Assembly (NCBI GenBank): GCA_020347085.1
Contig: CP070769.1
Span: 728,225-735,086 of the forward strand
Source: Desulfobacterales bacterium
Lineage (GTDB): Bacteria > Desulfobacterota > Desulfobacteria > Desulfobacterales > C00003060
DNA length: 6,862 nucleotides
Direction of reading: 5' to 3'
The notes beneath the pieces are model-generated. The model worked only from the letters and a program-made list of their open reading frames with translations. It was not told the DNA's origin and did not search any database. Each line of letters opens with the position of its first letter. Within the stretch, counting starts at the first letter, position 1. The translations under genes were made by a program, and so were the position numbers. Positions 1 to 4,988 of the stretch are shown here, piece by piece.

Positions 1-57
1 AAAAACCTCCTGCCCTTACTTAATTTGGGCAAAGAAGGGGGGTCGAAAAATGAATAA
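1..57 (+). CDS. hflK: HflK, C-terminal end only (partial)
   Basis: An open frame enters from the left edge and ends at the TAA at 55-57. It encodes a short tail, KNLLPLLNLGKEGGSKNE. The frame overlaps the hflC start codon by 8 bases (50-57), as expected for two translationally coupled subunits. HflK is the SPFH/band-7 partner of HflC. Together they form a large membrane complex around the FtsH protease and modulate its degradation of membrane proteins. Only 18 codons are visible, so the name rests on position next to hflC, the overlap, and the LLPLLNLG-type tail, which resembles HflK C-termini. The SPFH domain is outside the window. The purine-rich end of this gene also supplies the hflC ribosome binding site. 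Confidence 0.7.
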   Translation, partial: KNLLPLLNLGKEGGSKNE

Positions 58-997
58 AGGGGTATTGATTATTATTCCGGTCATTGTTGTCCTCCTTCTC
101 GCCTTCGGAGGGATCTACATAGTGGACGAAACCGAGCAGGTGGTCGTGACCCAGTTTGGGAAGGTCGTCGGCGAACCCAAAACAGACCCAGGCCTCTATT
201 TTAAGATTCCCTTTATACAGCATGCCAATTATTTCCCGAAGAATCTCCAAGAGTGGGACGGCGATCCAGGGCAGATCCCGACCTTGGACAAGACATTCAT
301 CTGGGTCGATACTTTCGCGCGCTGGAAGGTTGTGGATCCCTTGAAGTTCTTCCAGACCGTCAACAATGTAACGGGCGCTTTGGGTCGCCTTGACGACATC
401 ATAGATCCGGCCGTTCGTAATCTGATCACCTCCTATGAACTCATAGAGACCGTGCGCCGAACCAATCGAGAACTGGATACTTTTGAAATCGGCGTGGACG
501 TGGAAGACGTGAAGGACAAAAGACAGCTTGGCACGGTCAAATTTGGCCGGGAAAAGATAACCAAGGGGATCATGGAGCAGGCCCAGCCCAAGCTGGCCAA
601 GTTTGGCATTGAGTTGGTTGACGTGAAGATCAAGCGGATCAATTACGTGGACGAGGTTCAGAAGTCGGTTTTTGGACGAATGATTGCAGAGCGGAAACAA
701 ATCGCCGAAAAATTCCGTTCCGAGGGTAAGGGAGAGGCTCGCAAGATCGAGGGGGAAACGGAAAGGGAGATGAAGCGCATTACCTCAGAGGCGTACAAGA
801 CGGCCCAGGAGATCATGGGCAAGGCCGATGCTGCGGCAACAAAGACGTATGCTAATGCCTACAGGCTTGATGCTGACTTTTACTCTTTTGTGAAGACCCT
901 GGAGATCTACCGGGAGACCCTGGATGAGGAAAGCTCACTGATTCTTTCCACGGATGCCGAGTTCTTCAAGTATTTGAAAGGATATACCGGGAAATAG
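50..997 (+). CDS. hflC: Protease modulator HflC (SPFH/band-7 membrane protein)
   Basis: This 315-residue protein is close to the roughly 330 of E. coli HflC. Residues 4-25 form one N-terminal hydrophobic segment (GVLIIIPVIVVLLLAFGG), giving a single-pass anchor with the bulk on the periplasmic side in the known family topology. An SPFH/band-7 domain follows from about residue 26 to 200, beginning with the typical DETEQVVVTQFGKVV stretch and GLYFKIPF. Residues about 205-265 are a charged, Ala/Glu/Lys-rich helix with the SEGKGEARKIEGE pattern of the SPFH coiled coil. The C-terminus has the HflC signature LSTDAEFFKYLK. HflC pairs with HflK to cage FtsH and limit its access to membrane substrates. 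The ATG at 50 has a G-rich Shine-Dalgarno sequence (37-42) at 7 nt and overlaps the hflK stop, so expression is probably coupled. A terminator lies about 90 bp downstream. No key region is missing. Confidence 0.96.
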   Translation: MNKGVLIIIPVIVVLLLAFGGIYIVDETEQVVVTQFGKVVGEPKTDPGLYFKIPFIQHANYFPKNLQEWDGDPGQIPTLDKTFIWVDTFARWKVVDPLKFFQTVNNVTGALGRLDDIIDPAVRNLITSYELIETVRRTNRELDTFEIGVDVEDVKDKRQLGTVKFGREKITKGIMEQAQPKLAKFGIELVDVKIKRINYVDEVQKSVFGRMIAERKQIAEKFRSEGKGEARKIEGETEREMKRITSEAYKTAQEIMGKADAAATKTYANAYRLDADFYSFVKTLEIYRETLDEESSLILSTDAEFFKYLKGYTGK

Positions 998-1087
998 GAA
1001 AAGGTTAAGGGGGAGTTGAATTGCTTAGGCCGTGCATGGTTGGGGCTATAGGCGTGATGTCATAGAAATAACATGATGAACGGACAA

Positions 1088-1130
1088 GAAAGGCACCGTG
1101 CTTTTTGATCCTTGCGCGGTGCCTTTTCTT
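1088..1130. terminator. Bidirectional intrinsic terminator between hflC and the small - strand gene
   Basis: Bases 1089-1101 (AAAGGCACCGTGC) pair with 1114-1126 (GCGCGGTGCCTTT) in a 13-bp stem with one G-U pair and a 12-nt loop. Read on +, the stem runs into TTTTCTTT. Read on -, it runs into CCTTTCTTG. It can therefore end hflKC transcripts from the left and the 31-residue gene's transcript from the right, which fits the convergent arrangement. Confidence 0.85.
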
Positions 1131-1159
1131 TGGCGAAGATCGTGCGGATGTCGTCTCCA

Positions 1160-1255
1160 TCATTTCTTCCTTCTTTGATGTCTGGTGCGAGCCAACAACT
1201 TCCTGTGTTTGTGCTTGCGCATCTTTTTCTTGCGTTTCTTAATAACACTGCCCAC
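1160..1255 (-). CDS. AURKAIP1/COX24-domain (mS38-like) small basic protein
   Basis: A 31-residue protein is read on the - strand from a GTG at 1255 to a TGA at 1160. It begins MGSVIKKRKKKMRKHKH and ends LLARTRHQRRKK, so about 60 percent of residues are Lys, Arg or His. The pattern of a KKRKKKMRKHKHRK stretch, then LL, then an RTRHQRRKK tail is the hallmark of the AURKAIP1/COX24 C-terminal domain (DUF1713). In mitochondria this domain is part of small-subunit ribosomal protein mS38. Bacterial stand-alone versions of about 30 residues are annotated in several phyla and are thought to bind the ribosome. The ribosomal role here is inferred from the family and from composition. The GTG is chosen because a nine-base Shine-Dalgarno match sits 3 nt upstream (GGAGG core at 7 nt) and the frame starts exactly at the family's N-terminus. 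A nearby ATG at 1260 is in another frame that lacks the motif. It converges with hflC and diverges from the HEXXH gene. Confidence 0.88.
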   Translation of the reverse strand: MGSVIKKRKKKMRKHKHRKLLARTRHQRRKK

Positions 1256-1258
1256 GGC

Positions 1259-1267
1259 ATCACCTCC
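1259..1267 (-). promoter_or_regulatory. Near-ideal Shine-Dalgarno of the 31-residue gene
   Basis: On the - strand the sequence is GGAGGTGAT followed by GCC and the GTG start. All nine bases are complementary to the 3' end of bacterial 16S rRNA, with the GGAGG core 7 nt from the start codon. This decides the GTG start over the out-of-frame ATG embedded in the same site and suggests high translation. Confidence 0.85.
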
Positions 1268-1291
1268 ATTCTGTTGGTATTTCTAAGATAC

Positions 1292-1320
1292 CTATTACAT
1301 GATGATGGAAGATATGTCCA
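1292..1320 (-). promoter_or_regulatory. Candidate promoter for the 31-residue gene
   Basis: Read on the - strand, TGGACA (1320-1315, five of six to the -35 consensus) is followed after 17 nt by TAATAG (1297-1292, only three of six to the -10). Transcription would start at about 1285, leaving a leader of about 30 nt before the GTG. The weak -10 makes this tentative. Confidence 0.3.
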
Positions 1321-1423
1321 TACTTTTTCCTCCTGACTTCACATAGCTCTGGGCATCCAGGTGTGTCATGTATGGAGGGCGCAGAAAAACGTGGGTAGCC
1401 ACGCCTGTAAGACTGTGCTAAGA

Positions 1424-1429
1424 TATAAT
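1424..1429 (+). promoter_or_regulatory. Candidate -10 box for the HEXXH gene
   Basis: A perfect TATAAT lies about 40 bp before the chosen ATG at 1469. No good -35 is seen at 16-18 bp upstream. A start at about 1436 would exclude the upstream GTG at 1361 and supports the shorter protein. Confidence 0.45.
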
Positions 1430-1468
1430 CATCATGTAGTGTGCCTTTCAGGTCGGCAGAGGCTCTAT

Positions 1469-2011
1469 ATGGAAAGACTTCAGTATTTCCGAGAGGGTGA
1501 GTTGCGGGTTGTTAATGAGGCGGTATCTATTGCCGAGGAGATGACCAGCAATGCCTATAAAATGTCTTCGGCCGAATGGGGGCGCCATCGTTATGATATT
1601 AAGACCTTGGCAGACCTGACTCCTAAAGAGGTTGTAGACGGGCCTTTTGCCCAGATCATAAGGTATGTTGGGCGCAAGCCCCAAACATCGCTCAGTTCTT
1701 CAGGGTATGATTTCTATAAGATATGTCTTCAGGACCACACCATACTTGCCACACTTAAGAAGACCGCTGAGTTGCGCTTGTTTGCGTTTGCACTCTACAT
1801 TGTAACCCACGAACTGATCCATGTCGTCAGGTTCACAAAGTTTCTCCAGGCCTTTGACGCGTCGGCAACAGAGAAGATAATAGAAGAAGCCCGGGTTCAT
1901 GAAAAGACGCAAGCCATTTTGAGACCAGCAGGAATATCGGGTATGGACGCGGTCTTTGACTTCTACAGGGCTTGGCAGGGGCCGCTGGATGATTTAAAGG
2001 AGATGGTATGA
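1469..2011 (+). CDS. Uncharacterised 180-residue protein with HEXXH motif (putative zincin-like)
   Basis: I do not recognise the family. The protein is soluble-looking, mixed alpha/beta, with no signal peptide. The most informative part is residues 101-122, a hydrophobic helix (ELRLFAFALYIVTHELIHVV) containing HELIH at 114-118, the zinc-binding and catalytic HEXXH pattern of metalloproteases. Some 20-25 residues later comes EEARVHEKTQ, with E139, E140 and H144 as possible third ligands, a spacing like that of gluzincins. Zinc binding and protease activity are inferences; a HEXXH match alone can be chance, although its place inside a hydrophobic helix is typical. The ATG at 1469 has AGAGG (1458-1462) at 6 nt and follows a TATAAT. 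The frame stays open to a GTG at 1361, but that adds 36 residues of non-protein-like sequence covering the promoter. It lies 90 bp before fmdB, which has its own promoter-like signal. It is divergent from the 31-residue gene. Confidence 0.8.
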   Translation: MERLQYFREGELRVVNEAVSIAEEMTSNAYKMSSAEWGRHRYDIKTLADLTPKEVVDGPFAQIIRYVGRKPQTSLSSSGYDFYKICLQDHTILATLKKTAELRLFAFALYIVTHELIHVVRFTKFLQAFDASATEKIIEEARVHEKTQAILRPAGISGMDAVFDFYRAWQGPLDDLKEMV

Positions 2012-2041
2012 GACAATTTCATCCCATGGCCGCTTTACGGC

Positions 2042-2074
2042 TTGACAAACAGTCTTTATTGACTATGTTATGAT
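2042..2074 (+). promoter_or_regulatory. Promoter region of the fmdB-family gene
   Basis: A perfect -35 TTGACA (2042-2047) is followed after 16 nt by TATGTT (2064-2069). An overlapping extended -10, TGTTATGAT (2066-2074), is also present and could work without the -35, which lies 21 nt from TATGAT. The start would fall at about 2076-2081, shortly before the Shine-Dalgarno GGGAGG at 2086-2091. The exact hexamer pair is uncertain, but a promoter here is likely. Confidence 0.55.
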
Positions 2075-2101
2075 AGAATTTTATCGGGAGGAAGCACCAA
2101 G

Positions 2102-2371
2102 ATGCCCATTTACGAATATGAGTGCACAAAATGCGGCACGATTGAAGAGGCCTGGCAGAAATTCTCGGATAAACCCCTAAAGTCGTGCAAGCATTGTGCC
2201 GGTAGACTTCATAAACTCATTTCTCAAAGTGCCTTCCACCTAAAGGGGACGGGTTGGTATGTTACTGATTATGCTAATAAATCGGGAACTTCGTCCCCTA
2301 AAAGCAGAAGTAAAAAAGCGGACACTCCGTCCGAATCTCCCAAAAAGCCCGAAGCAAAGAAGCAGGAGTGA
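2102..2371 (+). CDS. FmdB family zinc-ribbon protein
   Basis: This is an 89-residue protein starting MPIYEYECTKCG, the classic FmdB/CxxC regulatory family N-terminus. Two CxxC knuckles, C8/C11 and C29/C32, form the single zinc ribbon. The segment KLISQSAFHLKGTGWYVTDY at about 38-58 is the family's conserved end. From about residue 60 the protein becomes a low-complexity Ser/Lys/Pro tail (SPKSRSKKAD then SESPKKPEAKKQE), probably disordered and perhaps nucleic-acid-contacting. The family is named after a putative regulator near formamidase genes in Methylophilus. In most bacteria its role is unknown, so no specific function is claimed here. The start is supported by GGGAGG at 10 nt. The gene has its own promoter-like region and lies upstream of groESL with a gap of about 450 bp, so it is probably not cotranscribed with it by design, although no clear terminator follows it. 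Confidence 0.92.
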   Translation: MPIYEYECTKCGTIEEAWQKFSDKPLKSCKHCAGRLHKLISQSAFHLKGTGWYVTDYANKSGTSSPKSRSKKADTPSESPKKPEAKKQE

Positions 2372-2819
2372 CCGAACCCGACACCTGTTGGCCTGCTTTT
2401 CGAACAACATACGAAGAAGAATTTGGCCTGTGACGTCGTTGGTTGTATTTAGGTGTAATAGTCCGTCAGTACATGATTTGCCGATTGGTTTTTAGGGTGT
2501 GGGAAACGAGGAACGGTAGCCAAAAATGATTGATCAGAGAGGTCCCCTGTAAGCTTGTCTTTACTAATCAGAAAAAGATTTCCTTATCCCCTTTACAAAT
2601 TTAAGTCTATGATTATAATTCGAAATAAATTTTTGAACGCTACAAAATTTCTTCTTTACACCTGAAATTCTTTAAATACTCAATACTAGATTCACATAGG
2701 GATATCACGAAAGGGGGTGACATAGAGCCTCTTGTTGTTGGAGAGCTACCCGGGCCCGAACTGAGGCGGGTCAGTAGGTGATAGACGAAAAATTCTTAGG
2801 AAGAAGGAGATTTAGCGCT
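2372..2819. other. Long AT-rich intergenic region upstream of groES
   Basis: No convincing gene is seen in either strand. There is no clear terminator hairpin after the fmdB-family gene. The part from about 2560 to 2700 is strongly AT-rich and holds a good sigma70-type promoter (2592-2619). From about 2711 to 2780 the composition switches to GC-rich, with a Shine-Dalgarno-like AAGGGGGTGA (2711-2720) and a short stem ACCCG/CGGGT (2748-2752 with 2767-2771). I searched by eye for the CIRCE inverted repeat (TTAGCACTC with GAGTGCTAA) and for a sigma32-like CTTGAA/CCCAT pair and found neither. Confidence 0.7.
2592..2619 (+). promoter_or_regulatory. Sigma70-type promoter of groESL
   Basis: TTTACA (2592-2597, five of six) and a perfect TATAAT (2614-2619) are 16 nt apart in an AT-rich stretch. 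Transcription would start near 2626 and give a leader of about 195 nt before the groES ATG. It is the best match in the region, with no other comparable pair closer to groES. Confidence 0.6.
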
Positions 2820-3110
2820 ATGAAGATTAGACCTTTACAGGACCGAATTCTCGTGAAACGTCTTGAAGAGGAAGAAACAACCAAAGGGGGCATCATCATC
2901 CCCGACACAGCCAAAGAGAAACCCTCTGAAGGTTTGGTTATTGCGGTTGGCAAAGGAAAAGTGTTGGAAAATGGTACCAAGTTGCCTCTGGATGTCAAAA
3001 AGAACGACCGTATACTCTTTGGTAAATACTCTGGTACCGACATAAAGATCGAGGGTGAAGAATATCTGATCATGCGGGAAGATGATGTGCTGGGTATTAT
3101 TGAGAAGTAA
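2820..3110 (+). CDS. groES: Co-chaperonin GroES
   Basis: The 96-residue protein starts MKIRPLQDRILVKRLEEEE, as in GroES from many bacteria (E. coli 97). GroES forms the heptameric lid that closes the GroEL folding chamber in the cytoplasm. The mobile loop lies at about 17-34, with GGIII at 23-27 supplying the hydrophobic tripeptide that docks on the GroEL apical domain. The roof hairpin is at about 43-56 (VGKGKVLENG). The KYSGTDIKIEGEEYLIMREDDVLGII end is standard. The ATG at 2820 is chosen over the in-frame GTG at 2778 because AAGGAG (2804-2809) lies 10 nt upstream and residue 1 matches the family; the extension adds 14 atypical residues. It ends in two stops (TAA TAA), 87 bp before groEL, with which it forms an operon. 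Confidence 0.98.
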   Translation: MKIRPLQDRILVKRLEEEETTKGGIIIPDTAKEKPSEGLVIAVGKGKVLENGTKLPLDVKKNDRILFGKYSGTDIKIEGEEYLIMREDDVLGIIEK

Positions 3111-3162
3111 TAAGACTGCACCCTCCCAGACATCAGGTAAACGATTCTGGCATGTCGGACTC

Positions 3163-3187
3163 AGGAGGAACAAAAATCTTAAGGAGG
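3163..3187 (+). promoter_or_regulatory. Two Shine-Dalgarno-like sites ahead of groEL
   Basis: AGGAGG at 3163-3168 is followed by AAGGAGG at 3181-3187. The second is 10 nt from the groEL ATG at 3198 and is the working site. The first is about 29 nt away and has no good start codon of its own. It may be a ribosome standby site or chance. Confidence 0.55.
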
Positions 3188-3197
3188 AAGTATCAAG

Positions 3198-4832
3198 ATG
3201 GCTGCAAAAGAGATAAAGTATGACATGAGGGCTAGGGAGGCCATTCTGAAAGGGATTAACACCTTGTCGGACGCGGTGAAGGTGACCCTGGGGCCCCGGG
3301 GGAGGAATGTGATTCTGGAAAAATCATGGGGTGCTCCCACTGTGACCAAGGATGGCGTTACCGTAGCCAAGGAGATCGAGCTGGAGGACAAGTTTGAGAA
3401 CATGGGGGCGCAGATGGTCAAGGAGGTCGCCAGCAAGACCAGTGATGTCGCAGGCGATGGCACCACCACGGCTACCATTCTTGCCCAGGCTATCTACACT
3501 GAGGGTCAGAAGCTCGTGGCGGCAGGCAATGATCCCATGGACATCAAGCGAGGGGTCGATAAGGCCGTGGAGGTGGTCGTATCAGAACTGGCAAAGATGA
3601 GCAAACCGACCAAGGACCAACGAGAGATTGCCCAGGTGGGCTCCATTTCAGCCAACAACGATGAAACCATTGGAAACATCATTGCGGAAGCCATGAACAA
3701 GGTTGGCAAGGAGGGTGTCATTACGGTGGAAGAGGCAAAAAGCATGGAGACCACCCTGGAAGTGGTGGAGGGCATGCAGTTCGACCGTGGCTATCTCTCC
3801 CCATACTTTGTGACAGACCCCGAGAAGATGGAGGCCTCGCTGCAGGATCCTTTCATCTTGATTCATGAAAAAAAGATCAGCGTGATGAAAGATCTGCTGC
3901 CCATACTCGAGCAGGTCGCCAAGATGGGCAGGCCCTTTGTGATCCTCGCTGAGGACGTCGAAGGAGAGGCCTTGGCCACACTCGTGGTGAATAAGCTTCG
4001 AGGAACACTGCAGTGCGCGGCTGTTAAGGCTCCTGGCTTTGGGGATCGGAGAAAGGCGATGTTGGAAGATATTGCCATTCTCACCGGTGGCCAGGCGATT
4101 TCCGAGGACCTCGGCATTAAGCTGGAGAACATCACCGTTTCTGATCTCGGAAGAGCCAAACGGATGACCATTGATAAGGATAATACCACCATAGTGGATG
4201 GTGCCGGGACCCGCGCCGCTTTAGAGGGCCGTGTGCGCCAGATCAGGGCTCAGATCGATGAGACGACGTCTGACTATGACCGCGAGAAACTCCAGGAGCG
4301 CTTGGCCAAGCTAATTGGCGGGGTGGCTGTGATCAATGTTGGCGCGGCAACTGAGCCAGAAATGAAGGAAAAGAAGGCACGCGTTGAGGATGCTCTGAAC
4401 GCCACCCGCGCTGCTGTGGAGGAAGGGATTGTCCCCGGCGGGGGTGTGGCCCTTGTTCGGACCATTCCGGCACTTGATAAGATAAAAATTAAAGCATCCC
4501 AGAAGATTGGCGCCAGGATTGTTCAGCGTGCCCTGGAAGAACCGCTGCGCCAGATCGCTGAAAATGCGGGCTACGAAGGCTCGGTCGTTGTCAATAAAGT
4601 AAAGGACGGCAAGGGTGCCTTTGGGTTCAATGCTGAGAAGGAAAAATACGAGGACCTTATGGAGGCGGGTGTCATTGATCCCACCAAGGTTGTTCGTTAC
4701 GCCATCCAGAACGCATCCAGTGTGGCGGGGCTGATGTTGACCACTGAGGCCATGGTAGCTGAGAAGCCTGAGGAGAAGAAGGATATGCCTGCGATGCCTC
4801 CAGGAGGCGGTATGGGCGGCGGCATGTACTAA
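3198..4832 (+). CDS. groEL: Chaperonin GroEL (60 kDa)
   Basis: This is a complete 544-residue group I chaperonin whose numbering tracks E. coli almost exactly. It forms the double seven-membered ring that folds proteins in an ATP cycle with GroES. The equatorial domain (about 1-133 and 409 to the end) has the nucleotide loop LGPRGRNV (31-38) and GDGTTT (86-91) with the metal-binding D87. The second catalytic aspartate, D398, lies in VEDALNATRAAVEEG, followed by GGG at 414-416. The intermediate domain is about 134-190 and 377-408, and the apical domain with the GroES and substrate face is about 191-376. The tail ends in the usual Gly/Met repeat, GGGMGGGMY. The ATG has AAGGAGG at 10 nt. It is the second gene of the groESL operon and is followed by a strong terminator. 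Nothing is missing or broken. Confidence 0.99.
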   Translation: MAAKEIKYDMRAREAILKGINTLSDAVKVTLGPRGRNVILEKSWGAPTVTKDGVTVAKEIELEDKFENMGAQMVKEVASKTSDVAGDGTTTATILAQAIYTEGQKLVAAGNDPMDIKRGVDKAVEVVVSELAKMSKPTKDQREIAQVGSISANNDETIGNIIAEAMNKVGKEGVITVEEAKSMETTLEVVEGMQFDRGYLSPYFVTDPEKMEASLQDPFILIHEKKISVMKDLLPILEQVAKMGRPFVILAEDVEGEALATLVVNKLRGTLQCAAVKAPGFGDRRKAMLEDIAILTGGQAISEDLGIKLENITVSDLGRAKRMTIDKDNTTIVDGAGTRAALEGRVRQIRAQIDETTSDYDREKLQERLAKLIGGVAVINVGAATEPEMKEKKARVEDALNATRAAVEEGIVPGGGVALVRTIPALDKIKIKASQKIGARIVQRALEEPLRQIAENAGYEGSVVVNKVKDGKGAFGFNAEKEKYEDLMEAGVIDPTKVVRYAIQNASSVAGLMLTTEAMVAEKPEEKKDMPAMPPGGGMGGGMY

Positions 4833-4863
4833 ATCCGGCAACGATCCATAAGAGGAAAGCTTT

Positions 4864-4903
4864 CACAAAAGGCCCTCTTGCCTTGGCATGAGGGCCTTTT
4901 GTG
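4864..4903. terminator. Intrinsic terminator of groESL
   Basis: CACAAAAGGCCCTC (4864-4877) pairs perfectly with GAGGGCCTTTTGTG (4890-4903), a 14-bp stem. The 12-nt loop can itself pair TGCC with GGCA (4879-4882 with 4885-4888). The T run is inside the 3' arm (4897-4900), so RNA release would occur there. The A run in the 5' arm makes the hairpin symmetric enough to act from both sides. It lies about 30 bp after groEL and separates the operon from ileS. Confidence 0.88.
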
Positions 4904-4926
4904 TGCCTTGTGTCTTGGGGATTTTC

Positions 4927-4950
4927 TTGACAACGAGGGGTGTTATGATA
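4927..4950 (+). promoter_or_regulatory. Candidate ileS promoter (extended -10)
   Basis: TGTTATGAT (4941-4949) fits the extended -10 pattern TGnTATAAT with one mismatch and would start RNA near 4956, giving a leader of about 30 nt. A perfect TTGACA (4927-4932) lies only 11 nt before TATGAT, too close to be its -35. If that hexamer is used, the -10 would have to be the weak TATTTG at 4949. No T-box leader or leader peptide is seen before ileS. Confidence 0.45.
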
Positions 4951-4988
4951 TTTGCAACTCTGATCTTTGTTGAGCGCTGGAGCATGCA

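Noticed and set aside
20..700. Long minus-strand open frame of 226 codons
   Set aside because: It lies entirely opposite the well-supported hflC and hflK end and shows no recognisable protein features; it is an antisense shadow.
1016..1051. TTG-start 11-codon frame after hflC behind AAGGGGGAG
   Set aside because: Very short, not recognisable and lying just before the terminator; chance cannot be excluded.
1060..1269. 69-codon minus-strand frame overlapping the small basic gene
   Set aside because: It is the alternative frame of the same stretch. It lacks a conserved motif and crosses the terminator, while the GTG frame matches a known family exactly.
1361..1468. GTG-start N-terminal extension of the HEXXH protein
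   Set aside because: It adds 36 residues of non-conserved-looking sequence over a TATAAT box and has no good Shine-Dalgarno; the ATG at 1469 has one.
2778..2819. GTG-start extension of GroES
   Set aside because: It would add 14 residues never expected on GroES; the ATG at 2820 matches the family start and has AAGGAG upstream.
2372..2819. CIRCE operator or tRNA gene in the groES upstream region
   Set aside because: Searched by eye. No TTAGCACTC/GAGTGCTAA repeat and no cloverleaf with a T-loop GTTCGANNC pattern and acceptor pairing.
2813..2820. Perfect palindrome TAGCGCTA touching the groES start codon
   Set aside because: Eight bases is too short to call an operator without a second copy or known regulator.
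4833..4988. T-box riboswitch upstream of ileS
   Set aside because: The gap is about 155 bp, mostly the groESL terminator and promoter, and lacks the T-box consensus and a specifier hairpin.
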